Assembly (NCBI GenBank): GCA_005116945.1
Contig: SWDH01000042.1
Coordinates: forward strand, 107,567-149,767
DNA length: 42,201 nucleotides
From: Nitrospira sp.
GTDB lineage: Bacteria; Nitrospirota; Nitrospiria; Nitrospirales; Nitrospiraceae
Reading direction: 5' to 3'
Shown: positions 33,265 to 41,601 of the stretch, one piece after another
Numbering within the stretch: position 1 is the first letter of the stretch
Layout of the letters: every line of letters starts with the position of its first letter
Translations under genes and position numbers: made by a program
Notes under the pieces: model-generated
Seen by the model: only the letters and a program-made list of their open reading frames with translations
What the model was told of the DNA's origin: nothing
Database searches by the model: none

Positions 33265-34491
33265 TTAGTTCGAAAAGGCCAGTTTCGGTGGATAATACGT
33301 CAACATAAACATCGTGCCATTGGAGGAGACAGAATCGATGGAGTTGTCCGTGTCACGCCAACCATAGGTATAGGACAGATCCGCCTTCCACCACTCCGAA
33401 AACTTCCAGGCGACCTTTGGAGTGAGATTGAAATAGCGACTATCCGGTATGTTGCCGCCCTGAGCGACATCCGTGATACCTGAGACGAGAAACCCTGATC
33501 CATTGAACGATGCCGCCAGGGTTTCGGTAAGATCATGAGAGACTGCCAGACCTGCTCGATCCCTCTGAATGAGAAGGCCGAATCCGCTCGGCACAATATC
33601 CCGGTCCATGTTCACTTGAATAGACGTGCTCTCAAACTTTTTGGTCAGACTGGCGCCGAACAGCCAGACCGTATTCTGAGCCTTGATGTGGTCGGCGACT
33701 GTCTGGGTGCTTGAACTCACAAAACGAGGCCCACCATGTACCACTCCCGTTAAAGTCTCCGTGAAAGCATGGGTCAGACTTAGGTTGACTCCGGGAAAGC
33801 TGGCACGAAATGGGGCGAGCGCATTGGTCGTATGAAAATTCACATACGAGCCGGTCAATTGAATCTGGTCCTGCTCGGTTAATTGATAGAGCAATCCTCC
33901 TGAGCCACCAAAGAGTTGATAATCTACCAAGCCAAGACTCAAGCCATTATCATACGTGGTATCGTTCAATTGAAAACCGGATAGAACCGATAGTTTTTCA
34001 GTGATGCTTCTGGTCCAAGACGGATTGGCAGTCCATTGATTCCGTTGTGTAAAGCGCAAAACCACACCGGTGGTCAGTAATTCACTCATCAGTGTGTTGT
34101 CACGAGTCAATCCACCAGAAAATCCCAATAGATCCTTCTCGGTCTTATATCGTAGGGTCAGCGGGAGAAACACATTCGTATATTGAGTCTCCTCCCCTCC
34201 ATAGTATGAGACGAAATCCGCCGCGATCCGGCTACTGACTTCAAGGCGCTCCGTCTTTCCGGCAAACTCGGCAGCAGGCGTCACCCAAAAGCCATAGGTC
34301 GCGTTGTGCGGGAGTGGCGTCAAGATCAAGTTATCGTTGTACACCCCTTTGACTCCGATCGACGGCAGCAGTGACCACTCAGCAGCCCAGGCCACAGACA
34401 GTTGTATCCCACAACAGATCCCAATCAGAACGATAATTCGATAGCGATTCCATCGTGTTGTCACGCTGCCCAGTTGACCTGAATCTTGCAC
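33265..34491 (-). CDS. Outer-membrane beta-barrel of the exopolysaccharide locus (EpsL-like)
   Basis: This 408-residue protein has a signal sequence (IIVLIGICCGIQLSVAWAA) followed by a chain of alternating amphipathic strands typical of the PEP-CTERM-associated EpsL-like barrels: LLPSIGVKGVYNDNLILTP opens it and FMLTYYPPKLAFSN closes it. The opening G.. YNDN...t pattern is the most recognisable part. It does not resemble the classic Wza secretin-like pore, so it more likely acts beside the export protein, as a porin-like or polymer-binding barrel. It lies immediately upstream of the chain-length gene. The 246-bp gap before it holds a family 2 palindrome. Confidence 0.8.
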   Translation of the reverse strand: MQDSGQLGSVTTRWNRYRIIVLIGICCGIQLSVAWAAEWSLLPSIGVKGVYNDNLILTPLPHNATYGFWVTPAAEFAGKTERLEVSSRIAADFVSYYGGEETQYTNVFLPLTLRYKTEKDLLGFSGGLTRDNTLMSELLTTGVVLRFTQRNQWTANPSWTRSITEKLSVLSGFQLNDTTYDNGLSLGLVDYQLFGGSGGLLYQLTEQDQIQLTGSYVNFHTTNALAPFRASFPGVNLSLTHAFTETLTGVVHGGPRFVSSSTQTVADHIKAQNTVWLFGASLTKKFESTSIQVNMDRDIVPSGFGLLIQRDRAGLAVSHDLTETLAASFNGSGFLVSGITDVAQGGNIPDSRYFNLTPKVAWKFSEWWKADLSYTYGWRDTDNSIDSVSSNGTMFMLTYYPPKLAFSN

Positions 34492-34557
34492 GAGACCTCA
34501 ACTTGGGCCATCACTAAAAGCCTTCTGACGTGCTCCACCATTCTGCTAGCCCGCATT

Positions 34558-34735
34558 ATTCATGACGGTTCGTCGCGAAATCGCTGAGCCGCGTCGCAAG
34601 ACCGGCGCGCGGAGCCCGGATGACCCGAGGCGTACTCGTGCAGTACGGTGAGGGTCTGAGGGGCGAGCCCGCCGGACGAAGGCTCGTCGCAGCAGCGGAT
34701 CGGCGATTGCAGCAGAAGTGTTCATGAATATTGAG
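34558..34735. repeat. Palindromic repeat family 2, complete copy
   Basis: Ends ATTCATGACGGTTCGTCGCG and (inverted) ATTCATGAACACTTCTGCTG share TTCATGA and, further in, AATCGC and CCGC. The centre has GAGGCGTAC...GTACGGTGAGGGTC, the same kind of hairpin as the family 1 centre. It fills the gap between the Wza-like gene and the barrel gene. Confidence 0.75.
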
Positions 34736-34737
34736 GG

Positions 34738-35388
34738 CTAGGGCACCATAACCGAGTCGCCACGCTGCAAGAGGATATTTTGCTCCAGACCCTGCCCTTT
34801 TCGGACATCGCCATAGCGAAAGACAAATACCTGCTGTTGCCCCTTGGCACGCCTGATGACTTTGATGTCGTTTTCTGCCGCAAAAGGCGTCAACCCTCCA
34901 GCTAAACTCAATGCCTGGAGCACATCGGTATAGTGGCCGATCACGTATTCACCGGGCTTATTCACGCGCCCCACCACGTATACTTTGTAGCTCAAGACTT
35001 TCGTGACGGCGACCGACACATTTGGATTCGGGATATATTTCGTCAGACGCTTGACAATGTCGGCACGAATCTCTTCGACCGTACGATCTTCGGCCTGGAT
35101 ATCTCCCACAAGAGGAAACGAAAACATCCCGTCAGGACGAACCACCACTTCCTTGGTGAGATGCTCATCCTTCCAGACAGAAACCAGCATCACATCTTCA
35201 GCCCCAAGGCGATAGCCTGGGTCAACGAGAGGACGCCATCCGTCCGATGCCGGCGCGGCGGATACGGTTTCCATCGCATGGGATTCATAAGACGGCGCGC
35301 CGCCCATCAGCACCACAAAAAACAAGATCAAAAGTCTGAACGATGCGAGTACACCGCTGGCGGACTTTTTCAGCAGCCTGCTAGTCAT
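34738..35388 (-). CDS. Wza-like polysaccharide export protein (N-terminus encoded by a repeat)
   Basis: This 216-residue protein of the poly-export family carries GYRLGAEDVMLVSVWKDEHL (poly-export domain), then DRTVEEIRADIVKRLTKYIPNPNVSVAV, and a SLBB-like domain (YKVYVVGRVNKPGEYVIGHYTDVLQALSLAGGL). It is the XrtA-type short form. A hydrophobic segment (LLILFFVVLMGGAPSYESHA) makes a signal sequence, but no lipobox cysteine is present, unlike most relatives. The residues before that segment (TSRLLKKSASGVLASF) are read from half of a family 1 repeat, and they supply the positive charges of the signal. No alternative ATG lies downstream, so the start seems real. It follows prsT by nine bases. 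Confidence 0.83.
   Translation of the reverse strand: MTSRLLKKSASGVLASFRLLILFFVVLMGGAPSYESHAMETVSAAPASDGWRPLVDPGYRLGAEDVMLVSVWKDEHLTKEVVVRPDGMFSFPLVGDIQAEDRTVEEIRADIVKRLTKYIPNPNVSVAVTKVLSYKVYVVGRVNKPGEYVIGHYTDVLQALSLAGGLTPFAAENDIKVIRRAKGQQQVFVFRYGDVRKGQGLEQNILLQRGDSVMVP
35336..35383. repeat. Half copy of palindromic repeat family 1 (arm J)
   Basis: GAACGATGCGAG-x4-CCGCTGGCGGACTTTTTCAGCAGCCTG matches one arm of copies E and G. Centre and other arm are missing. Confidence 0.75.
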
Positions 35389-35397
35389 AACTTCTTT

Positions 35398-37779
35398 TTA
35401 CCCCTTGACCTGAGACAGGATCTGTTCTGCCTCCTCACGCCCCTGAAACCTTTCAGCACTCTTGAGCGCTTTGGAAAGGTAGGAACGGGCTTCAGCTTTT
35501 TTGCCAGACTGATAGAAGGCCATCCCAAGATGATAATTTAACGTCGGGATCTCTGGCGATTTGGCAACGGCATCTTTCATCAGACGAAGGGCGTCATCAT
35601 GTTGCCCCATTTTGAAGCGCACCCACCCGAGTGTATCGAGAAACAACGGATGCGGTGCCTCCTTCTCGAAATCACGACTAAGGGCGAATGCTTTCTGTAA
35701 GTTCTGTGGATCTCCTTTGTAATCGGCCAGTAAGACGGCTAAGTTATTGGCCGCCAGCACATTACGAGGATTTAGACGTAACGCTCCATCATATGCGGCA
35801 ATCGCATAATCGATCTGGCCTTGACCGGAATGGGCCGACGCCAAAAGCATGTGCAGCTCTTCGCTGTCTGGATTGGCCTTCAGACCGGCTTGAATCACCT
35901 GAACCGCCTGATCCGATTGCTTCTGCGAGAGCCACAACTCTCCCCACGCGAGCCACGGTGCGATCCATTTCGGGTTGATGCGAGAAGCCTCTTGAAACTG
36001 AATGTCAGCCTCCTGAGCATGACCACTGAGCGCGAGTACCTCGCCCAGTAGCCCATGGCCGAACAAATGATCAGGCCTCGTGGCAAGCACCGCATCGAGT
36101 CGAGTCTTCGCGCGATCAGCATGGCCTTGCACAATGTCCAGTTTCACCAGGGACAACAAGGAGTCTGGATCGTTCGGAACGAGAGCCATTGCACGCTCAT
36201 ACGCGGCGCTAGCTTTCTCGTATTGGCGCTGGGCTTCACGGAGCCGTCCTTCTGCCATGAACACGACGGGGCTGTCTTTCAGCAGGGCACGAAGGCGATT
36301 CAACGTGTGTTCCGCTCCAACCCAGTTTTTGGTGACCAGATCGAGCATCATCAACATATTGAGGGCAGCCGCATCATCCGGTCGTTGCTTCAGCAAGTCG
36401 TCGAGTCGGGCGCGAGCCTGTTGGTGACGCCCACTTTGACTGTCCAGCGCCGCAAGAGATCGTCTTGCATCGACCTGTCCTGGGTAGAGTGAGACCGCGT
36501 GCTCAAAACTTTCCTTCGCAAGGTTATGTTCTCCGGTCAATAGATAGGCCTGGCCAAGCAGGAAATGCACCGTCGCCAACTCAGGCTGGTCATGCAACAC
36601 GGTTCGAAACGCCTGGACCGCATCTTTCCCGCTCCTCTTGGCCAGAGCCATTCGACCTAACAGAACCAGTCCATCGGACGAGCGGGGATTCTCCTTCAAG
36701 ACCTCTTGCACCTGCCGTTCTGCTTCTCCCTGTTTGCCTGAGGCAAGGTCCATCTCCGCCAATTTGACCTTCGCTTCGAGGCCGGACGGTTTCTCCTTGT
36801 AGTCCTCGACGACTGAGGCATATTGCTCACGCGCCTTTTCCTCCTGCCCACTCTTGAGATACAGCGCCGCAAGTCCAAATTGAATCTTTGCCGAATGCGG
36901 CAACTGAGCGACGGCCTCCAAGAGCGCCTGTCCAGCAGCACGATAGTCTTTCCTCGCACTCAGAAAATCAGCCAATAGAAGCCGGCGTTCTTCGCTGTTC
37001 GGATCAAGGGCGATAGCCTCGCGCAAGATCTTCTCCGCCTTCTCATGTGCGCCTTGCGTATCGAAAAGCCTGGCCAGCCGCAGCCGGTGATCGAACTGTG
37101 CCGGTTCTGTGTCGATCATGCGGCGAGCCACTCTCTCCGCACCGGCCATATCTTTCGCCTGAGTCAGAATCGTGTTCAGATTGTTCAGGAGATCCATGTC
37201 TTTCGGATGAGCGTCCAGCGCCCGTTGCAACGTGGCCTCCGCTTCTCGATACCGCTGCTGTTGGCTTTCGAGCGTAGCCAACAAAATCGCTACGTCTGGC
37301 TCGGTCGGAAATTTCGAACACAACGCCTCGGCTCCAGTCATCGCGTCAGCGAGTTGCCCCTCAATAGCCAATACTGCAATCTTGAGGGCGTTCGCTTGAG
37401 GATGCTGCGGATCTTTCGCCAATACCTTATCGGCCGTGAGGACCACCTGCTCGCTCAGGCGGGCTTCGAGATAGTACTTGGCCAGGGTGATTAATGCCGC
37501 GGTATGGTCAGGAACGAGTTGGACCACCTCCTGATACAGCGAGACAGCGTTGCGCCAGTTTTTTTCTTTTTCCTCAACTTGCGCAAAGAGAAAATAGGCG
37601 TCAGCATCTTTCGGATCGATTTTCAGGACATTGCGAAGGGCCACTCGAACTTTTGGATAATTGCCGACTTCAAGGTATTCTTGAGCTCGCGCTCGGTACT
37701 GAGCCTTCCGCTCGTCGGGACCTCCACAGGCAACAAGTGAGATCGTGATCACCAGAAGAATGATGTTCCGATATGTCAT
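35398..37779 (-). CDS. prsT: TPR lipoprotein PrsT of the PEP-CTERM system
   Basis: This 793-residue lipoprotein has lipobox L-V-A-C at Cys18, followed by about 20 TPR units that fill almost the whole protein (for example YLEVGNYPKVRVALRNVLKI, ARLFDTQGAHEKAEKILREA, YQSGKKAEARSYLSKALK). Length and arrangement match the PEP-CTERM TPR-lipoprotein family found beside exosortase genes. It probably sits on the outer or inner membrane in the periplasm and scaffolds polymer synthesis or export proteins. It lies directly upstream of the Wza-like gene. It is flanked by two half arms of repeat family 1 (near 35336-35383 and 37790-37816). Confidence 0.9.
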   Translation of the reverse strand: MTYRNIILLVITISLVACGGPDERKAQYRARAQEYLEVGNYPKVRVALRNVLKIDPKDADAYFLFAQVEEKEKNWRNAVSLYQEVVQLVPDHTAALITLAKYYLEARLSEQVVLTADKVLAKDPQHPQANALKIAVLAIEGQLADAMTGAEALCSKFPTEPDVAILLATLESQQQRYREAEATLQRALDAHPKDMDLLNNLNTILTQAKDMAGAERVARRMIDTEPAQFDHRLRLARLFDTQGAHEKAEKILREAIALDPNSEERRLLLADFLSARKDYRAAGQALLEAVAQLPHSAKIQFGLAALYLKSGQEEKAREQYASVVEDYKEKPSGLEAKVKLAEMDLASGKQGEAERQVQEVLKENPRSSDGLVLLGRMALAKRSGKDAVQAFRTVLHDQPELATVHFLLGQAYLLTGEHNLAKESFEHAVSLYPGQVDARRSLAALDSQSGRHQQARARLDDLLKQRPDDAAALNMLMMLDLVTKNWVGAEHTLNRLRALLKDSPVVFMAEGRLREAQRQYEKASAAYERAMALVPNDPDSLLSLVKLDIVQGHADRAKTRLDAVLATRPDHLFGHGLLGEVLALSGHAQEADIQFQEASRINPKWIAPWLAWGELWLSQKQSDQAVQVIQAGLKANPDSEELHMLLASAHSGQGQIDYAIAAYDGALRLNPRNVLAANNLAVLLADYKGDPQNLQKAFALSRDFEKEAPHPLFLDTLGWVRFKMGQHDDALRLMKDAVAKSPEIPTLNYHLGMAFYQSGKKAEARSYLSKALKSAERFQGREEAEQILSQVKG

Positions 37780-37789
37780 TTTGCTACCC

Positions 37790-37816
37790 TAACAGTCTGT
37801 GAAAAAGTGCGCCAGC
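37790..37816. repeat. Arm fragment of palindromic repeat family 1
   Basis: AACAGTCTGTGAAAAAGTG followed by CGCCAGC is the same arm as J, on the opposite strand, just before prsT. Confidence 0.55.
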
Positions 37817-37909
37817 AATTCAGAAATTTTAGAATTCGGCCACGCGATGGACCCAATGAGTCACAGATCCCTTACCCTCATCCCTTTAGTGATGCCTCGA
37901 ACATTCCCT

Positions 37910-39547
37910 TTATAGCCACGCTCGAATCCCCAATCCGAACAAGATCCATAGGGATACCAACCCAAGTTGCTTGACACGATCCGTAAACGCATGCAGCAAC
38001 AACTCAAACGAGAAGAACAACACGATCAACTTAGCGGCAAAAAGACCAAGCGACGAGATGTCCGTACTGACTTCCGGGAGGAAGGGGAACAGCACGGCTA
38101 AAAACACCATTAAATAGTCGAGAGGCGTCGTCTGGAACCGGCTCTGACTATTGAATCGCATGCAGAGCAATACCATCACAGCGATCATGCCAAACAACAG
38201 GTGATAGGCCATCGGGAATGGAGAAATGGTCCGCATCCATGATGCATCACTGACATAGAGGAGGAACGTGCTGCCAAGATAGAGCCCTCCTCGGACAAAA
38301 TATGGCGCCAACTGAGGAACGAATGAGAGGCCGGCTAACAGAATAGCGAACAGCGCAGTCGACATGTAGCCGACATCTTGAGGAATCTGCGCAGGAAGAA
38401 AGACCGTGACAATGAGGAGTAGCGGCACCACCGCAGCCAAGAATCGAATCGGCAGATCACGTAACCAGGGACTGCTCAGAATACCCGTGAGCCACTTATC
38501 CGAATACACACGTGCACCCTTAGAGGTCTGAAGGGGAATCAGTCCATGCCCTGCGGCAATAAAGAGGGCCAGTACGGAGCCGGCCAAGACAAGATAGAGT
38601 GGGACAATAAGGGTGTCCGACTGCCATCGAAGCGCGTAGGCCAATCCCACCATCCCTGCCTGAATAGCGTAAATCACCATCACGGCTTCATAGTGAAACA
38701 AGCCGACGGCAAGAAGTTTATGATGGATATGAGTCCGGTCGCCGATAAAAGGGGATCGCCCCTCAGCCAATCGTTGTCCAATCACCCCCAGCGTATCCAA
38801 AAATGGCAATCCTAAGAGAAGAAGTGCCAAGGCTGGACTGAACGGCCCGCGTGACGGATCAGTCAGGAGGATGGCCAGCACACCCATCATATAGCCAAGC
38901 AATTGACTGCCACTGTCTCCCATGAAAATTCGAGCCGGATACGTGTTAAAGCGCAAGAAACCCAACAGCCCACCCAGGAACGGGACAGTCAATAATAGGA
39001 CCGTCGAATCGTGAGAGAGGTACGCCAGGTATGCAATCCCGCATAGGGTCAAGAACGAAAGCCCGCCCGCCAGTCCGTCGAGGCCATCCGTGAGATTCAC
39101 GGCATTCGAAACGGCGACGAGGAAGAGGACCGTGACAGGGACTCCGATCCACAGCGGCAGTTCACCATCGAGCAAGAACGGGAGACTTTCAACCCTGATC
39201 CCTCCAATGATGATGACCGCAAGCGCCGCGACCAACTGCCCCAGCAGCTTGATCCGATAGCCGAGATTCGCACGATCATCCCATACACCAAATCCAAGGA
39301 TAATCACTCCGCCAACAAGCACTGCCAACGTGATATTGTTCTTGGGTACCCACCATAAAATGCTGCCTATTCCTCCAATCCCGAACGCAATGCCACCGAT
39401 CCTCGGTATAGGGTTCTGATGGACTTTACGTTCTCCGGGTTGGTCCATGAAATGGAACCGGCCAGCCAGGAGGCGCAAGGGCGGAATCAATGCCATGCAA
39501 ATGAGCAGCGACGTGATGAAACTATAAAAGAGCTCGCTATTCACCAC
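37910..39547 (-). CDS. WecA/MraY-like glycosyl-phosphate transferase with C-terminal membrane extension
   Basis: This 545-residue polytopic membrane enzyme moves a sugar-phosphate from UDP-sugar to undecaprenyl phosphate, the first step of exopolysaccharide repeat synthesis. Diagnostic motifs: DDRANLGYRIKLLGQ (about 90-104), NAVNLTDGLDGLAGG (about 146-160), RIFMGDSGSQLLGY (about 204-217) and HIHHKL (about 274-279). The enzyme core ends near residue 330, as in WecA. Another 200 residues form about six to eight further hydrophobic segments of unknown role. The start is GTG-GTG at 39547, with GGGGGAGA ahead. It could initiate the polymer of this locus. Confidence 0.85.
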   Translation of the reverse strand: MVNSELFYSFITSLLICMALIPPLRLLAGRFHFMDQPGERKVHQNPIPRIGGIAFGIGGIGSILWWVPKNNITLAVLVGGVIILGFGVWDDRANLGYRIKLLGQLVAALAVIIIGGIRVESLPFLLDGELPLWIGVPVTVLFLVAVSNAVNLTDGLDGLAGGLSFLTLCGIAYLAYLSHDSTVLLLTVPFLGGLLGFLRFNTYPARIFMGDSGSQLLGYMMGVLAILLTDPSRGPFSPALALLLLGLPFLDTLGVIGQRLAEGRSPFIGDRTHIHHKLLAVGLFHYEAVMVIYAIQAGMVGLAYALRWQSDTLIVPLYLVLAGSVLALFIAAGHGLIPLQTSKGARVYSDKWLTGILSSPWLRDLPIRFLAAVVPLLLIVTVFLPAQIPQDVGYMSTALFAILLAGLSFVPQLAPYFVRGGLYLGSTFLLYVSDASWMRTISPFPMAYHLLFGMIAVMVLLCMRFNSQSRFQTTPLDYLMVFLAVLFPFLPEVSTDISSLGLFAAKLIVLFFSFELLLHAFTDRVKQLGLVSLWILFGLGIRAWL

Positions 39548-39673
39548 GTCTCTCCCCCGGGAACATCAGGGAAATATCGAGACTCGTCTTTCGATGTCTA
39601 AAAGTGGCATTCATCGTTACGCTGCTCGTTAAGCATCTCCGCTAAACCTAAACGGTCATCGTTCACTCCTGCC

Positions 39674-41284
39674 TCAATCTGGCACGTATCGATGTAATTC
39701 AGGCTCCATCGTTGCGACGAACCGGCGTAGCCGTTGATCGACGATGTCTTCGGTTTCACCTGGCCCGACTAGCGAGGCGATTCGCACAAGTGCTCCATCG
39801 GTTCGGCCTCGTGACAGACCATCCCAGAACAAAAATACTTTGACGAGATATTCATTGCTGAGAATCCGCTCACGCTGCTTAAACCAATACAATACAATCT
39901 GTTTCTGGCTGTCTTTTTGGATCAAGGCTCGATTGACATGCAACGGCCTATCCATACCGGAACTCGCCGGCACGTCCATATGCGTGAGGGAGGAAATCTC
40001 CCACCCGCCGCCGGGAAGGCAGCTTTGAGGAGAGTGCGCTGATTGCCCTTTTCTTTGTGACCGATAGTAGGCGGTATATAGATTGACTGGCTGCCCTCCC
40101 CCCAATCGGTAGTCGGCCAACACATAGTCATCGAATCGAAGCGCATCGATATACTGCTTTTCTAAGGTGAGGGAGGTGCCAACCCACCCTTCAAGTTGCA
40201 TCGGAAAATCGACAAACATTGTTCGGGGTGGCGACACGTCTTCGTGCCCTACAATGAAGGTCGAGGCGAAGGCCACGGGAATCATGAGCGCGACGCTGCA
40301 AAGATAGGCAGGACCAAGGAAACGCTTGTTAGAGGGCTGAAAAGAGGCTGACGCTACGGTTGAAGAGGAAGGAGAATGGAGAGATTGGAGACCTTCAGCA
40401 GGAATCGGATTTGGGCTGGCCCAGGTAAATCGCGAAACAAATGATGCCCGATCTCCGCTCCTCCCCATCTGAGCCAACATCCACATCTCCAGAATCAGCA
40501 GACCCAAACTCGCCATAAACAGCAACCAGCCTTCAAACAGATGGGAAAACCCTTCGGCAGCCCCCTGCCCGTACCATTCCACCAGAACTCCGATCATTCC
40601 GATGCGAAAACCGTTCACGAGAATAGAGATCGGAATCGACGAAAGAACGAGCACCACTCGTTTCCACATCCGATCCTTGAAGAGATAGGCACAAAGCAAT
40701 GCAAGGGAGGCAAGAGGAAACAAATACCGAATACCGCTGCAGGCTTCGACGACTTGAAGTTGAACCGGCCCCAGATCGATCACATTGCCATCACGAAATG
40801 CCGTGACCCCTACAAGCTGTAAGAAACCCACTCCGAGAGCTGAGGACCACAACTGCAGCTGGCTCGACACACTGGCATACAAGAACACAGGCAACGGGAT
40901 GCTGCTCAACAGATAGGAAAGGGGGAACGCGATAGCCCTTGCCCCACGGATTCCGATCGACGCAATGACCAGCCCCACAATGACGACCCAAAGCGAGACA
41001 TGCTGCAACACATACAACGTGGCCAGCTCTCCAACCCAGTAGAGAACGAGTCCTGCGACAATCACAGCAAGACCCCACCACGAATTCCCAGAACCAACTT
41101 GAGCGATGCGATGCCGTGCCTGCCAAATCAAGAAGAGACTAATCAGCGGAACAAACATCCCATGGCTATAATCCTCGCTACCGATCCAGTAGCCGGATAG
41201 AAAGACAAGGCTGTCGGCATACAGGTACCCCAGAAGGGCAATGATCAAAGCTGCGCTACAGGCAAGAGAGAGCTTGCTTGTCAT
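39674..41284 (-). CDS. Exosortase fused to EpsI domain (XrtD-like)
   Basis: This 536-residue membrane cysteine protease/transpeptidase removes the C-terminal sorting signal of VPLPA/PEP-CTERM proteins. Eight or so transmembrane helices fill residues 1-265. The catalytic triad is visible: Cys182 in VEACSGIRYLFPL, Arg227 in NGFRIGMIG and His248 in GFSHLFEGWLLF. A linker with a further membrane segment leads to an EpsI/DUF3485 domain (about 330-530, with SPQSCLPGGGWEI). The exosortase-EpsI fusion and the neighbouring VPLPA substrate fit the XrtD class. Its own neighbours are otherwise of the XrtA type. It sits 126 bp upstream of the WecA-like gene. Confidence 0.9.
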   Translation of the reverse strand: MTSKLSLACSAALIIALLGYLYADSLVFLSGYWIGSEDYSHGMFVPLISLFLIWQARHRIAQVGSGNSWWGLAVIVAGLVLYWVGELATLYVLQHVSLWVVIVGLVIASIGIRGARAIAFPLSYLLSSIPLPVFLYASVSSQLQLWSSALGVGFLQLVGVTAFRDGNVIDLGPVQLQVVEACSGIRYLFPLASLALLCAYLFKDRMWKRVVLVLSSIPISILVNGFRIGMIGVLVEWYGQGAAEGFSHLFEGWLLFMASLGLLILEMWMLAQMGRSGDRASFVSRFTWASPNPIPAEGLQSLHSPSSSTVASASFQPSNKRFLGPAYLCSVALMIPVAFASTFIVGHEDVSPPRTMFVDFPMQLEGWVGTSLTLEKQYIDALRFDDYVLADYRLGGGQPVNLYTAYYRSQRKGQSAHSPQSCLPGGGWEISSLTHMDVPASSGMDRPLHVNRALIQKDSQKQIVLYWFKQRERILSNEYLVKVFLFWDGLSRGRTDGALVRIASLVGPGETEDIVDQRLRRFVATMEPELHRYVPD

Positions 41285-41601
41285 AGAGAATTACTCAAAT
41301 CTACGATGATCGGAAATTAGGTCGGCACTCAGAGGCTTATATGGAAACCACATTGAAGGCTGTACTAAAACCTTCTCACCATCAGTTCAGACATTTTGCG
41401 GGTGACTTCTTTACTCCGATCTATCGCGCAGTAGAAACAGTACGACGAGGAAATGGTTTAACGTATACAGTCTAAGTTGTGCATCCACACCTCAAGTTTC
41501 CCACAGTATTCGACTACGTAGAACATATTTCTCATAAAGAACGGGCTTGATACCTCCAGCTGAGGTACCAAGCCCTGGTTCAAAGAGAACCCGTTTGTCG
41601 C
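41285..41601. other. Intergenic stretch between the VPLPA gene and the exosortase gene
   Basis: About 317 bp. A terminator for the VPLPA gene lies at 41543-41575. The rest, near 41300-41500, is AT-richer and should hold the promoter of the exosortase operon. Confidence 0.5.
41543..41575 (-). terminator. Hairpin after the VPLPA-CTERM gene
   Basis: GGGCTTGATACCTC and GAGGTACCAAGCCC form a 14-bp stem with one mismatch and a five-base loop. On the minus strand GTTCTTTATG follows. It lies 26 bp after the stop codon. Confidence 0.75.
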
